Source: Serratia surfactantfaciens
GTDB lineage: Bacteria; Pseudomonadota; Gammaproteobacteria; Enterobacterales; Enterobacteriaceae
Assembly (NCBI RefSeq): GCF_001642805.2
Contig: NZ_CP016948.1
Location: 3,162,001 to 3,226,000 of the forward strand
Direction of reading: 5' to 3'
DNA: 64,000 nucleotides
In this document: one piece after another, positions 54,079 through 63,951 of the stretch
How the letters are laid out: each line of letters opens with the position of its first letter
Numbering within the stretch: position 1 is the first letter of the stretch
The notes under the pieces: model-generated
Told to the model about the DNA's origin: nothing
Seen by the model: the letters and a program-made list of their open reading frames with translations, nothing else
Databases searched by the model: none
Made by a program: the position numbers and the translations under genes

Positions 54079-55656
54079 TCATTCCCACTCAATCGTCGCC
54101 GGCGGCTTGCCGCTGATGTCGTACACCACGCGGGAGATGCCGTTTACTTCGTTGATGATGCGGTTGGAGACGCGGCCGAGGAAGTCATACGGCAGGTGCG
54201 CCCAATGCGCGGTCATGAAGTCGATGGTTTCTACCGCACGCAGGGAAACGACCCAGTCGTATTTGCGGCCGTCGCCCATCACGCCGACCGAACGCACCGG
54301 CAGGAACACGGTGAACGCCTGGCTGACTTTGTTGTACAGGTCGGCTTTGTGCAGCTCTTCGATGAAGATGGCGTCTGCGCGGCGCAGCAGATCGCAGTAC
54401 TCTTTCTTCACTTCGCCCAGCACGCGCACACCCAGACCCGGGCCCGGGAACGGGTGACGGAACAGCATGTCGTACGGCAGGCCCAGCTCCAGGCCGATCT
54501 TGCGCACTTCGTCTTTGAACAGCTCTTTCAGCGGCTCGACCAGGCCCAGCTTCATCTCTTTCGGCAGGCCGCCCACGTTGTGGTGCGATTTGATCACGTG
54601 CGCTTTGCCGGTGGCGGAAGCGGCGGATTCGATCACGTCCGGGTAGATGGTGCCCTGTGCCAGCCATTTCACCTGCTCTTGCTTGCAGGCTTCTTCGTCG
54701 AACACTTCAACGAACACGCGGCCGATGATTTTACGCTTGGCTTCCGGCTCGTCCACGCCCGCCAGCGCGGTCAGGAAGCGGTTTTCCGCCTCGACGTGCA
54801 CGATGTTCAGGCCGAAGTGGTCACCGAACATTTCCATTACCTGCTTGGCTTCGTTCAGGCGCAGCAAGCCGTTGTCGACGAACACGCAGGTCAGGCGTTT
54901 GCCGATGGCGCGGTGCAGCAGCATCGCGGTCACGGAGGAGTCAACGCCGCCGGACAGGCCGAGGATCACGTGGTCTTCACCCACCTGCTCGCGGATGCGC
55001 TCGACCGCATCTTCGATGATGGTGGCCGGGGTCCACAGGGCTTCACACTGGCAGATGTCCAGTACGAAACGCTCCAGCATGCGCTGGCCCTGACGAGTGT
55101 GGGTCACTTCCGGGTGGAACTGCACGCCGTAGAAGCGTTTTTCTTCGTTGGCCATAATGGCGAACGGGCAGGTGTCGGTGCTGGCGATGGTCACGAAGTC
55201 GGACGGGATCGCTGTCACTTTGTCGCCGTGGCTCATCCACACGTCCAGCAGCGGTTTGCCGGCCGGGCTGATGGCGTCTTCGATGTCGCGCAGCAGCGCG
55301 CTCTCTTTGACGATTTCCACCTGCGCGTAGCCGAACTCGCGTTCGTTGGAGCCCTGCACATGGCCACCCAGCTGCATCGCCATGGTCTGCATGCCGTAGC
55401 ACACGCCCAGCACCGGCACGCCGGCGTTGAACACGTAGTCCGGGGCGCGCGGGCTGCCGGCTTCGGTGGTGCTTTCCGGGCCGCCGGACAGGATGATGCC
55501 GCTTGGGTTGAATTCGCGGATCTGCTCTTCGCTAACGTCCCAGGCCCACAGTTCGCAGTAAACGCCGATTTCGCGCACACGGCGGGCGACCAGTTGGGTG
55601 TATTGCGAACCGAAGTCCAGTATGAGGATGCGATGCTTATGGATATTTTGTGTCAT
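54079..55656 (-). CDS. guaA: GMP synthase GuaA
   Basis: A 525-residue glutamine-hydrolysing GMP synthase, equal in length to that of E. coli. The N-terminal class I glutamine amidotransferase (residues 1-200) has the nucleophile Cys in [10 protein letters not shown] (about 86) and the His-Glu pair in [10 protein letters not shown] (about 180). The ATP-pyrophosphatase P-loop is [14 protein letters not shown] (about 230-243), and the C-terminal dimerisation domain ends in TIEWE. It turns XMP into GMP. The start MTQNIHKH at 55656 is chosen over 55677 by match to the family. It follows guaB on the same strand with 101 bases between. Confidence 0.97.
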   Translation of the reverse strand: MTQNIHKHRILILDFGSQYTQLVARRVREIGVYCELWAWDVSEEQIREFNPSGIILSGGPESTTEAGSPRAPDYVFNAGVPVLGVCYGMQTMAMQLGGHVQGSNEREFGYAQVEIVKESALLRDIEDAISPAGKPLLDVWMSHGDKVTAIPSDFVTIASTDTCPFAIMANEEKRFYGVQFHPEVTHTRQGQRMLERFVLDICQCEALWTPATIIEDAVERIREQVGEDHVILGLSGGVDSSVTAMLLHRAIGKRLTCVFVDNGLLRLNEAKQVMEMFGDHFGLNIVHVEAENRFLTALAGVDEPEAKRKIIGRVFVEVFDEEACKQEQVKWLAQGTIYPDVIESAASATGKAHVIKSHHNVGGLPKEMKLGLVEPLKELFKDEVRKIGLELGLPYDMLFRHPFPGPGLGVRVLGEVKKEYCDLLRRADAIFIEELHKADLYNKVSQAFTVFLPVRSVGVMGDGRKYDWVVSLRAVETIDFMTAHWAHLPYDFLGRVSNRIINEVNGISRVVYDISGKPPATIEWE

Positions 55657-55757
55657 TGAGGCGAATTCCAGCAACAAGAGAAAAAGAGCGAAAATGTGTG
55701 TTTCGGGATGGGGCTTGGCGCCCCACCCCGGCCTCTCACTCAGGAGAGGTTAAGGCA

Positions 55758-57221
55758 TTAGCCCATGCGGTAGTTCGGTGACTCTTTGGTGATGGTCACG
55801 TCATGCACGTGGCTTTCCTGAATGCCGGCGCCGCTGATGCGCACGAACTCCGCCTTGGTGCGCAGATCGTCGATGGTGGCGCAGCCGGTCAGGCCCATGC
55901 AGGAGCGCAGGCCGCCCATCTGCTGGTGCACGATGGCTTTCAGCATGCCTTTATAGGCCACGCGGCCTTCGATACCTTCCGGCACCAGTTTGTCGGCGGC
56001 GTTATCGGTCTGGAAGTAACGGTCGGAAGAGCCTTTGGACATCGCGCCCAGCGAGCCCATGCCGCGGTAAGATTTGAACGAGCGGCCCTGATACAGCTCG
56101 ATTTCGCCCGGGGACTCTTCGGTACCCGCCAGCATGGAGCCGACCATCACGCAGGATGCGCCCGCGGCGATCGCTTTGGCGATGTCGCCGGAGAAGCGGA
56201 TGCCGCCGTCGGCGATAACCGGGATGCCGGTGCCTTCCAGCGCTTCCACCGCGTCGGCGATGGCGGTGATCTGCGGCACGCCCACGCCGGTCACGATACG
56301 GGTAGTACAGATAGAGCCAGGGCCGATACCGACTTTCACCGCGCTCACACCGGCTTCAGCCAGCGCTTTGGCGCCCGCTGCGGTCGCGACGTTGCCGCCG
56401 ACGATCTGCAGATCCGGGTATTTGGCGCGGGTTTCGCGAATGCGCTGCAACACGCCTTCGGAGTGGCCGTGCGAGGAGTCGATCAGCAGAACGTCAACGC
56501 CCGCTGCCACCAGCGCGTCAACGCGCTCTTCGTTGCCGGCGCCGGCGCCAACCGCCGCGCCTACGCGCAGACGGCCGTGCTCGTCTTTACAGGCGTTCGG
56601 CTTACGTTCCGCTTTCTGGAAGTCTTTAACGGTGATCATGCCCAGCAGGTGGAAGCTGTCGTCCACCACCAGCGCTTTCTCTACGCGCTTTTCGTGCATC
56701 TTCTGCAGCACCACGTCGCGTGCTTCACCTTCTTTCACGGTGACCAAGCGATCTTTCGGCGTCATGACTGCGGTGACCGGCTGGGTCAGATCGGTCACGA
56801 AACGCACGTCGCGGCCGGTGATGATGCCGACCAGCTCGTTGTCTTCGGTAACGACCGGGTAACCGGCGAAGCCGTTGCGCGCGGTCAGCTCTTTCACTTC
56901 CTGCAGCGTGGTGGTCGGGGTAACGGTCTGCGGGTCGGTGACTACGCCGCTTTCATGTTTCTTCACGCGGCTGACTTCTTCAGCCTGACGCTCGATGGAC
57001 ATGTTTTTGTGGATGAAGCCCAGGCCGCCTTCCTGCGCCAGCGCGATGGCCAGGCCGGATTCGGTAACGGTATCCATGGCTGCGGACAGCATAGGGATGT
57101 TCAGGCGGATGGTTTTGGTCAGTTGGGTGCCGAGCTCTGCAGTGTTAGGCAGAACCGTGGAGTGGGCTGGAACCAGGAGGACGTCGTCAAACGTCAGAGC
57201 TTCTTTAGCGATACGTAGCAT
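55758..57221 (-). CDS. guaB: IMP dehydrogenase GuaB
   Basis: A 487-residue enzyme oxidising IMP to XMP with NAD+, the first committed GMP step. The catalytic barrel begins at [13 protein letters not shown], is interrupted by a CBS pair (about residues 90-205), and continues with the catalytic loop [17 protein letters not shown], whose Cys (about 305) attacks IMP, and the flap around [11 protein letters not shown]. The start MLRIAKEA at 57221 matches E. coli; the frame upstream to 57275 overlaps the promoter. GGTGAG is upstream. It is first in guaBA and divergent from xseA. Confidence 0.97.
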   Translation of the reverse strand: MLRIAKEALTFDDVLLVPAHSTVLPNTAELGTQLTKTIRLNIPMLSAAMDTVTESGLAIALAQEGGLGFIHKNMSIERQAEEVSRVKKHESGVVTDPQTVTPTTTLQEVKELTARNGFAGYPVVTEDNELVGIITGRDVRFVTDLTQPVTAVMTPKDRLVTVKEGEARDVVLQKMHEKRVEKALVVDDSFHLLGMITVKDFQKAERKPNACKDEHGRLRVGAAVGAGAGNEERVDALVAAGVDVLLIDSSHGHSEGVLQRIRETRAKYPDLQIVGGNVATAAGAKALAEAGVSAVKVGIGPGSICTTRIVTGVGVPQITAIADAVEALEGTGIPVIADGGIRFSGDIAKAIAAGASCVMVGSMLAGTEESPGEIELYQGRSFKSYRGMGSLGAMSKGSSDRYFQTDNAADKLVPEGIEGRVAYKGMLKAIVHQQMGGLRSCMGLTGCATIDDLRTKAEFVRISGAGIQESHVHDVTITKESPNYRMG

Positions 57222-57273
57222 GGGCAATATCTCACCAGGGTGGGCTGTGAAAAAGATAAAATATTGCCGCGGC

Positions 57274-57299
57274 ATTATACAGAGCGGAATCGGTTGCCT
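57274..57299 (-). promoter_or_regulatory. guaB promoter with PurR box
   Basis: On the minus strand, a perfect TATAAT lies at 57279-57274 and is followed by a GC-rich GCCGCGG discriminator, a feature of stringently controlled promoters. Between -35 and -10, at 57284-57299, AGGCAACCGATTCCGC matches the PurR consensus ANGCAANCGNTTNCNT at 11 of 12 fixed bases. Confidence 0.8.
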
Positions 57300-57391
57300 C
57301 CAGCACTTTCTTACAAAAAGTCTTGATTACCTTTTTCAGCCATGTAGTATCGACCAATTAAGTGATTGTTTTGAAATTTGATCTGGGTCAC

Positions 57392-58768
57392 ATGACGCTA
57401 CCTGTTTCGCCTTCCATTTTTACCGTAAGCCGCCTCAATCAGACGGTTCGCCAACTGCTGGAAATGGAAATGGGGCAGATTTGGCTCTCCGCCGAGATCT
57501 CCAACCTCTCCCAGCCCGCCTCCGGCCACTGGTATTTCACGCTGAAAGACGACCGCGCCCAGGTGCGCTGCGCGATGTTCCGCAACAGCAACCGCCGCGT
57601 CACCTTCCGGCCGCAAAACGGCCAACAGGTATTGGTGCGCGCCAGCATCACGCTGTATGAACCGCGCGGCGACTATCAGCTGATCGCCGAGAGCATGCAG
57701 CCCGCCGGCGACGGCCTGCTGCAGCAACAGTTCGAGCAGCTGAAACAGCGCCTGAGCGCCGAAGGGCTGTTCGATCAGCAGTTCAAGCAGCCGCTGCCCG
57801 CCCCGGCCAAACGCGTCGGGGTGATCACCTCAGCCAGCGGCGCGGCGCTGCACGATATTCTGCAGGTATTGCAGCGGCGCGATCCGTCGCTGCCGATCGT
57901 CATCTATCCCACCTCGGTGCAGGGCGCGGAAGCGCCGATGCAGATCGTGCGCGCCATCGAGACCGCCAACCGCCGCGACGAATGCGACGTGCTGATCGTC
58001 GGCCGCGGCGGCGGTTCGCTGGAGGATCTGTGGAGCTTCAACGACGAACGCGTGGCGCGGGCGATCTTCGCCAGCCGTATTCCGATCGTCAGCGCCGTCG
58101 GCCATGAAACCGACGTCACCATCGCCGACTTCGTTGCCGACCTGCGCGCGCCGACCCCATCCGCCGCCGCCGAACTGGTCAGCCGCAATCAGCTCGAGCT
58201 GTTGCGCCAGCTGCAGTCGCAGCAGCAGCGGCTGGAGATGGCGATGGATTACTACCTGGCGCAGCGCCAGCAGCAGTTCACCCGCATTCACCACCGTTTA
58301 CAGCAGCAGCATCCGCATCTGCGCCTGGCGCGCCAGCAGACGCTGCTGTTCAAGCTGCAGCGCCGGATGGAAGACGGCATGCAGCAACAGCTGCGCCTGG
58401 CCGCCCGCCGCAGCGAGCGCGCCCAGCAGCGGTTGGCGCAGGTGCAGCCGCAGGGCCGCATTCACCGCTACCAACAGCGCGTGCAGCAGCAGGAATACCG
58501 TCTGCAGCAGGCGATGGAGCGGCAGCTCAACGCCTACCGCCAGCGCTTCGGCGTGGCCTGCAGCCAGCTGGAGACCGTCAGCCCGCTGGCGACGCTGGCG
58601 CGCGGCTACAGCGTGACGCAAACCCCGCGCGGCGAGCTGCTGAAAACCACCAAACAGGCGCAGGTCGGCGAACTGCTGAAAACCCGTCTGCAGGATGGCT
58701 GGGTGGAAAGCGAGGTGAAAACCATTACCGTCGCCAAAAAGCCGCGCAAGAAACGCGCGGCCGAATAG
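57392..58768 (+). CDS. xseA: Exodeoxyribonuclease VII large subunit XseA
   Basis: A 458-residue large subunit of exonuclease VII, which degrades single-stranded DNA to oligonucleotides with several copies of XseB. The N-terminal OB-fold (residues 8-105, [20 protein letters not shown]) is followed by the catalytic region with [18 protein letters not shown] (about 140) and [20 protein letters not shown] (about 210), then a long Gln/Arg-rich coiled coil (about 280-400) and the C-terminal barrel. ATG at 57392 is chosen by match to the family; an in-frame start at 57362 is possible. It is divergent from guaB as in E. coli. Confidence 0.96.
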   Translation: MTLPVSPSIFTVSRLNQTVRQLLEMEMGQIWLSAEISNLSQPASGHWYFTLKDDRAQVRCAMFRNSNRRVTFRPQNGQQVLVRASITLYEPRGDYQLIAESMQPAGDGLLQQQFEQLKQRLSAEGLFDQQFKQPLPAPAKRVGVITSASGAALHDILQVLQRRDPSLPIVIYPTSVQGAEAPMQIVRAIETANRRDECDVLIVGRGGGSLEDLWSFNDERVARAIFASRIPIVSAVGHETDVTIADFVADLRAPTPSAAAELVSRNQLELLRQLQSQQQRLEMAMDYYLAQRQQQFTRIHHRLQQQHPHLRLARQQTLLFKLQRRMEDGMQQQLRLAARRSERAQQRLAQVQPQGRIHRYQQRVQQQEYRLQQAMERQLNAYRQRFGVACSQLETVSPLATLARGYSVTQTPRGELLKTTKQAQVGELLKTRLQDGWVESEVKTITVAKKPRKKRAAE

Positions 58769-58771
58769 CCC

Positions 58772-61138
58772 CTACTCCAGCGTAAAGCGCTCGCCCGGTT
58801 CGCCGTTCACCCACAGCGCGCGCGTTTCGCCTTCCGGCAGGCTGAGCGTCAGCGTGCGCCAGGCCGGGCGAAAACGCCCTTCCGTCGCGATATCCAGCAT
58901 GATGCGCTGATTGTCGCAGCGCATTTCCCAGCGCAGCCACAGCGCATCGCCCTGCCGCCAACCTTCGCTTTCGCCGTCGTCCTCAAACAACAGCCCGCTG
59001 CTCACGCCGCAACCCTTGAGCGGAAACAGCCGCAGCTCGCGCCGATCGTCGGCGGCCACGTCCACATGCGCCAGCCGCTGCGACAACGGCAGCGCCGCCC
59101 CGGCGCGCACCAGCAGCGGCAACCGCTCCAGCGGCGCCGCCAGCGTCACCGTCTGGCCACCGCCGAACCACTGGCAGCTGTAGAAGCAGTACCAGCCTTC
59201 GCCGTTGTCCGGCAGATATACCGAACGCCGGCGCTGCCCCGGCTCCACCACGCTGGCCACCAGCAGATCGCGGCCGATCAGGAAATCGTCGTTCTCGCCA
59301 AAGGTGCGCGCATCCTGTTCGTGGTCGAGGAAGGTCGGGCGCAGCATCGGCTCGTCGTCGGCGCAGGCCTGCCACAACAGGGTGTAGAAATACGGCAACA
59401 GCCGGTAACGCAGGTTGATCGCCTCACGCACCGCCGGGGTGGCGCTCGGGTACATCCAGGGCTCGTTGACCGTGGCGTCGTCGTTCCAGGAATGAATGGT
59501 GAAACGCGGATGCATCACGCCATTTTGCACCCAGCGCACCAGCAGCTCCGCGTCCGGCTTGTCGCCGGAGAAGCCGCCGACGTCGTGGCCGAGGTTATAC
59601 AACCCGGACAGGCTCATACCCAGCCCCATGCGGATGTTGTAGCGCAGCGTCTGCCAGCTGGTGCGGTTGTCGCCGCTCCAGGTCTGCACATAGCGCTGCA
59701 TGCCGGCGCAGCCGGAGCGCGAGATCAGGTACGGCCGCTTCTGCGGCGCGAAACGCTGCTGGGCCTCCATCGAGGCGCGCATCATCAGCAGCGGCATCAC
59801 CGGGCGAATGTGCTTGATGGCGATCGGCCGCCCGAAGCCATGGCAGCGCGCTTCGCCGTCCCACACTTCGTACTCGTTGTTGTCGTTCCAGGTCGAGTCA
59901 ATGCCCATCTCCAGCAGCTGCTGCGTGACGCCCTGCTGCCACCAGCGCACCGCCGCCGGGTTGGTGAAGTCGAGGTGCGATCCTTCGTCATCCCAGAAGC
60001 TGGAGCGCTCGGGCGCGTCGCTTTGCGAGTCGCGGATAAACAGCCCCTGCGCCGCCACCTCCCGGTACTGCGGGTGATCCTGCAGCAGGCACGGTTTGAT
60101 GTTGGCCGCCAGCCTGAGGCCGGCGTCGTGAAACGCCTGGCTGAGCAGCTTGGGCTGCGGCACCTTGTCGTAGTTCCAGTTGAACACGTAGCGCTTGTGG
60201 TTAATCGAGGTGTAGCCGGACGACAGCTGGAAGGAGTCGCAGGGAATGGCGTGTTGACGGCACAGCGCGATGAACTGCTGCAGCTGTTGCTGGGCGTCCG
60301 GCGCGTCGGTGTAGTGCATGGTCGAGCCGCTGTAGCCCAGGCTCCACTTCGGCCCGAAGTGGGTGCGGCCGGTCAGGCGCACGAAGGCCTTGGTGACGTC
60401 CAGTACCTGCGGCCCGAGGAACAGGTAGTAATCCAGATCGCCCGCTTCGGCCTGATAGCGACGATAGGCCGCGTGGTAGTTGTCGATCTCGTTGCCCAGA
60501 TCCAGCCAGCAGCTGCTCAGGTTATCGTAGAACAGGCCGAAGCTCGCCTCCGGCCCGCGGGTGATGGTGAACGGAATGTGTTTGTACAGCGGATCGGTGC
60601 TGGCGGCGTTGTAACCCATGGCGTCCAGGTTGCGCATCTCGAAGCGGCGGCCGGTGCGCTCCAGATCGCCGGCTTTCTCCCCCAGGCCGTAATAGCGCTC
60701 ATCGGCGAAACGCCGCTGGTAGTGCGCCACACCGTCGCCGTGCGCATTGAGCAGGTAGGCGCTGGTCGGCCGATCCGCCGCCAGCGGCCGCCATTCGCCG
60801 GCGGCGTTGCAATACTCCCAGGCCAGCCACAGCGGCTGATGCACCGTCACGCGCAGCAGCGGCGTGCTGACCACCAGCCGATCGCCTGCCTGGCGCAGCT
60901 GATAGCCCGGCAGGCTGAAACCGGCGACGCTGAGCCGTTCGCGCCCCTCCCAGGGCACATCCTCCTGCGGCGCGATGCTCCAGGTGCGATCCAGCGCCAG
61001 CTCACCGTCGCGTTTGATCAGCACGCGGAACAGATCTTTTTCCAGCACGTACAGACAGAAGCGGTGGCGTTCATCGACCAGCAGCTCAATATGCTCGGCA
61101 TGCTGCGCCACCAACGTCCAGTTTTTCAACGTTTTCAT
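58772..61138 (-). CDS. Glycoside hydrolase family 31 alpha-glycosidase
   Basis: A 788-residue GH31 enzyme. After an N-terminal beta-sandwich domain (residues 1-250, with RYYGLGEKAGDLERTG) comes the barrel. The nucleophile Asp is D419 in GIDSTWNDNNEYE and the acid/base Asp is D490 in TWSGDNRTSW; both are present. C-terminal beta domains carry the typical LLVRAGAALPL segment. No signal peptide is seen, so it acts in the cytosol on an imported alpha-glycoside. The WNDNNE signature places it with alpha-glucosidase-like rather than sulfoquinovosidase-like members, but the sugar is not certain. It lies 11 bases after the transporter gene stop on the same strand, which makes an operon. Confidence 0.9.
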   Translation of the reverse strand: MKTLKNWTLVAQHAEHIELLVDERHRFCLYVLEKDLFRVLIKRDGELALDRTWSIAPQEDVPWEGRERLSVAGFSLPGYQLRQAGDRLVVSTPLLRVTVHQPLWLAWEYCNAAGEWRPLAADRPTSAYLLNAHGDGVAHYQRRFADERYYGLGEKAGDLERTGRRFEMRNLDAMGYNAASTDPLYKHIPFTITRGPEASFGLFYDNLSSCWLDLGNEIDNYHAAYRRYQAEAGDLDYYLFLGPQVLDVTKAFVRLTGRTHFGPKWSLGYSGSTMHYTDAPDAQQQLQQFIALCRQHAIPCDSFQLSSGYTSINHKRYVFNWNYDKVPQPKLLSQAFHDAGLRLAANIKPCLLQDHPQYREVAAQGLFIRDSQSDAPERSSFWDDEGSHLDFTNPAAVRWWQQGVTQQLLEMGIDSTWNDNNEYEVWDGEARCHGFGRPIAIKHIRPVMPLLMMRASMEAQQRFAPQKRPYLISRSGCAGMQRYVQTWSGDNRTSWQTLRYNIRMGLGMSLSGLYNLGHDVGGFSGDKPDAELLVRWVQNGVMHPRFTIHSWNDDATVNEPWMYPSATPAVREAINLRYRLLPYFYTLLWQACADDEPMLRPTFLDHEQDARTFGENDDFLIGRDLLVASVVEPGQRRRSVYLPDNGEGWYCFYSCQWFGGGQTVTLAAPLERLPLLVRAGAALPLSQRLAHVDVAADDRRELRLFPLKGCGVSSGLLFEDDGESEGWRQGDALWLRWEMRCDNQRIMLDIATEGRFRPAWRTLTLSLPEGETRALWVNGEPGERFTLE

Positions 61139-61149
61139 AAGTATTCCAC

Positions 61150-62460
61150 TTAGCTGTGTGAAGGGGTTTTGTTACCGCCGCGCTCGGCGATCAGGGCAAT
61201 CAGGAACACAGCGCCGATCAGATCGAAGAAGCCCATGGCGATGAACAGCGGGTTGAAGCCGATGGTGTCGGACACCGCGCCGATCAGCAGCGTGAACAGG
61301 AAGCTGGCGATCCAGGCGCTGGAGCCGCGCATGCCGTTGACCGTCGCCATCTGGTTTTTATCGAACGACTCCACCACCAGTGCGCTGAGCATGCAGGAGA
61401 TCACCTGATGGCCGAAGCCGCCGATCGAGATCAGCGCGATCGCCACATAGGGATCCTGGGTGATCGCCACGAACGCCAGCGACACCATCAGGAAGGCGCC
61501 GGTCACCGAGCTGGCGACCACCGAGTTGACGCGGCTGCAGCCGAACCACTTGCGGTACAGGGTGGTGAGATAACCGCTGGCGACGCTGCCGATGTCCGCC
61601 GCCAGGAACGGCAGCCAGGCGAACATCGCGATCTGTTTCAGATCCATGCCGCGTTCGGTAGCCAGGTACAGCGGCACCCAGAAGCTGAACACCGCCCAGG
61701 CCGGCTCGGCGAGAAAGGCCGGGATGGCGATGCCGTAGAATTTCTTGTTCTTGCACAGGCTGGCCAACGAGGTGAGGAACGGCAGCTTCGGCAGCACCGG
61801 TTCGTTGTCTTCCCGGATCAGATCCAGCTCTTGCTGGCTGAGGTTCGGGTGCTGCTGCGGCGAGTGGTAGAACAGCCACCACAGCACCACCCAGATCAGC
61901 GCCAGCCCGCCGGAGAACAGGAACGCCCCCTGCCAGCCGAAGGAGACATGAGCGATGACGATGATCGGCGGCGCCAGCATGGCGCCGATGGAGAAGCCGA
62001 CGCCCGCCCAGCCGGCGGCGATCGGCCGCTCCTTCTTCGGGAACCAGTCGGAGATCGCCTTGGCGTTGGCCGGGGTGGCCGCCGCCTCCGCGCCGCCCAT
62101 GAAGAAACGCAGAATGGCCAGTTGCAGCCAGCTGCCGGCGCCGGCGTGCAGCATGCATACCACCGCCCAAATGCCGGCGCAGATCAAAAAGCCCATCTTC
62201 AGGCCGATCACGTCGATCAGCCAGCCGCAGATCGGCTGAAACACCGTGTAGGCCAGCTGGAACGAGGCCACCACCCAGGCGTATTGCTCGGTGCTCATGT
62301 TCAGACTGGTTTTCAGCTCCGGCGCCAGAATGCCCAGCGAGTTGCGGGTGATGTAGTTGACCGTGACGCCCAGCAAGAACAGCGCCAGCATCCACCAGCG
62401 CAGCGATTTGAACTTGCGCCGGCCGCTCTGCACGACCGCCTGATTGATCTCCACACTCAT
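61150..62460 (-). CDS. ExuT-like anion:cation symporter (MFS, ACS family)
   Basis: A 436-residue, 12-helix transporter close in pattern to the hexuronate transporter ExuT: VNYITRNSLGILAPEL in helix 1, AISDWFPKKERPIAAG after helix 4, and FLAEPAWAVFSFWVPLYL in helix 7. ACS members import acidic sugars such as glucuronate or galactonate with H+ or Na+. Its coupling to a GH31 gene suggests import of an acidic alpha-linked disaccharide or glycoside, which would be unusual; this is inference. The start at 62460 has GGGGAGAGAATCG upstream. It is divergent from the LacI-type gene. Confidence 0.9.
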   Translation of the reverse strand: MSVEINQAVVQSGRRKFKSLRWWMLALFLLGVTVNYITRNSLGILAPELKTSLNMSTEQYAWVVASFQLAYTVFQPICGWLIDVIGLKMGFLICAGIWAVVCMLHAGAGSWLQLAILRFFMGGAEAAATPANAKAISDWFPKKERPIAAGWAGVGFSIGAMLAPPIIVIAHVSFGWQGAFLFSGGLALIWVVLWWLFYHSPQQHPNLSQQELDLIREDNEPVLPKLPFLTSLASLCKNKKFYGIAIPAFLAEPAWAVFSFWVPLYLATERGMDLKQIAMFAWLPFLAADIGSVASGYLTTLYRKWFGCSRVNSVVASSVTGAFLMVSLAFVAITQDPYVAIALISIGGFGHQVISCMLSALVVESFDKNQMATVNGMRGSSAWIASFLFTLLIGAVSDTIGFNPLFIAMGFFDLIGAVFLIALIAERGGNKTPSHS

Positions 62461-62818
62461 CGATTCTCTCCCCGCGGCCGCCGGTTACGACGACGCGCGT
62501 TTCGGTAGGTACGTTGCGCTATCAAAAAAGGAGCGGTGAAAACGGGTCGGCGCCGTATCGTCGGCCGACGGACAGTCACAACCCCATGATTTATTTTTTG
62601 TTTTCTTTTTTGCACACCGTTAAAATTGGACTGACAGGTCGCCAAAATTGGTGTACCAATGCAGACTACTCAGCGATAGCGCACAGCGAAACGGGGTTTT
62701 TTGCAAAGATTTTCACAGGCGGGTGAAAAAATAGTCATAATGGCCGGCAAAGCCGGTCAAGATGCTGAAAAGCCGCAGTGAAAATATTCTCACGGATGAA
62801 TTTGAAGGAGATCACAAA
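62461..62818. promoter_or_regulatory. Divergent control region with GTGAAAA operators
   Basis: The 358-base gap holds promoters for the transporter-GH31 operon and the LacI gene. GTGAAAAT-ATTCTCAC at 62778-62793 is a LacI-style palindrome without spacer (seven of eight paired). TTTTCAC-N6-GTGAAAA at 62710-62729 is a perfect inverted repeat, and one more GTGAAAA lies at 62535. The first is 25 bases before the LacI start, which fits autorepression. Confidence 0.5.
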
Positions 62819-63889
62819 ATGAACGGAAAGCTGAAAATCCAGGAGATCGCCCGCCAAACCGGGCTGTCGATCAGCACCGTTTCCCGCGTGCTGGCGGGCA
62901 AGGCCAACACCAGCGCCGAGGCGCGCCGCAAGGTGCTGGACTGTGCGCAGCAAAACGGCATTCTGCAGGGCATTTCCAGCGGCCGGCTGATGCTGAACAA
63001 CGTGATGGTGTTCGCGCCGCAGCGCGCGTTCGACGTGCGCACCGATATCTTCTATTACAAGGTCATTCAGGGCATCGCCGCCGCGCTGATGCAGCACGAG
63101 GTGCGCATCCGCTACTGCGGGCTGGAAGAGCAGCACAGCGACGGCGCGCTGTTTCTGGAAAAGATGAGCGATCCGCATACCGAAGCGGCGCTGCTCATCG
63201 GCATCGACGACGAGCATATCCACACTCTGGCCGCCGACCTGCACAAGCCGTGCGTGTTGATTAACTGCAGCGATCGGCAGATGCGGCTGGACAGCGTTTC
63301 GCCGGATCATCAGCTGATCGGCGACTACTCCGCCAGCTACCTGTTCCAACAGGGGCACAGCCACATCCTCAATCTGCAGTGCCTGCGCCGCCACACCATG
63401 GAGCTGCGGCTGGCGGGCATCCGCCAGGCCTACGATCGGCATCACCTGCCGTTCGACGATGGCCGCCATCTGGTGACCACCTCCGGCTTCGGCAGCGAAG
63501 AGGCCGAGCAGGCGCTGACCACCTATCTGAACCGCGCCCCGCTGCCGACGGCGATCCTGGCCGGCGGCGACTACATGGCGGTCGGGGCGGTCAAGGCGCT
63601 CAATAAACTGGGGCTGAGCGTGCCGGGCGACGTCTCGGTGATGAGCACCGACGGCTTCAACCTGGCGGAAATCCACGACGTGCCGCTGACCTCGGTGCAG
63701 GTGCCGCGCGATGAGCTGGGCTACGAGGCGATCCAGCTGCTGCAGCGGCGCATGCTGCGCCCCGACGCGCCGCCGTGCAATCTGCTGCTGCACGGCCGGC
63801 TGGCGGTGCGCGCCTCAGTGCGGCGCGTCAGCCCGCACAAGAGCGCGCCGGCGGTGAGCACGCATAACCACAGGCTTTATGACGAGTAG
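62819..63889 (+). CDS. LacI-family transcriptional regulator
   Basis: A 356-residue regulator. The N-terminal HTH and hinge are LKIQEIARQTGLSISTVSRVLAGKANTSAEARRKVLD (residues 5-41); a periplasmic-binding-type effector domain follows, with AALLIGIDDEHIHTLA and PTAILAGGDYMAVGAVKALN. The hinge lacks the common Pro and is followed by an unusual NGILQGISSG segment. It should respond to a sugar related to the neighbouring glycosidase. The ATG at 62819 follows AAGGAG by eight bases; the upstream in-frame start at 62762 overlaps the operator region. Confidence 0.92.
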   Translation: MNGKLKIQEIARQTGLSISTVSRVLAGKANTSAEARRKVLDCAQQNGILQGISSGRLMLNNVMVFAPQRAFDVRTDIFYYKVIQGIAAALMQHEVRIRYCGLEEQHSDGALFLEKMSDPHTEAALLIGIDDEHIHTLAADLHKPCVLINCSDRQMRLDSVSPDHQLIGDYSASYLFQQGHSHILNLQCLRRHTMELRLAGIRQAYDRHHLPFDDGRHLVTTSGFGSEEAEQALTTYLNRAPLPTAILAGGDYMAVGAVKALNKLGLSVPGDVSVMSTDGFNLAEIHDVPLTSVQVPRDELGYEAIQLLQRRMLRPDAPPCNLLLHGRLAVRASVRRVSPHKSAPAVSTHNHRLYDE

Positions 63890-63951
63890 ACTACACTTAG
63901 GCTCAGTGCATTCATTCGATGAGGTAAAATTTTTGCCTAAGGAGAGCCACT

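Noticed and set aside
54196..55659. A 487-codon open frame opposite guaA
   Set aside because: Composition (His, Val, Gln, Ala-rich) is that of an antisense shadow; guaA fully explains the strand.
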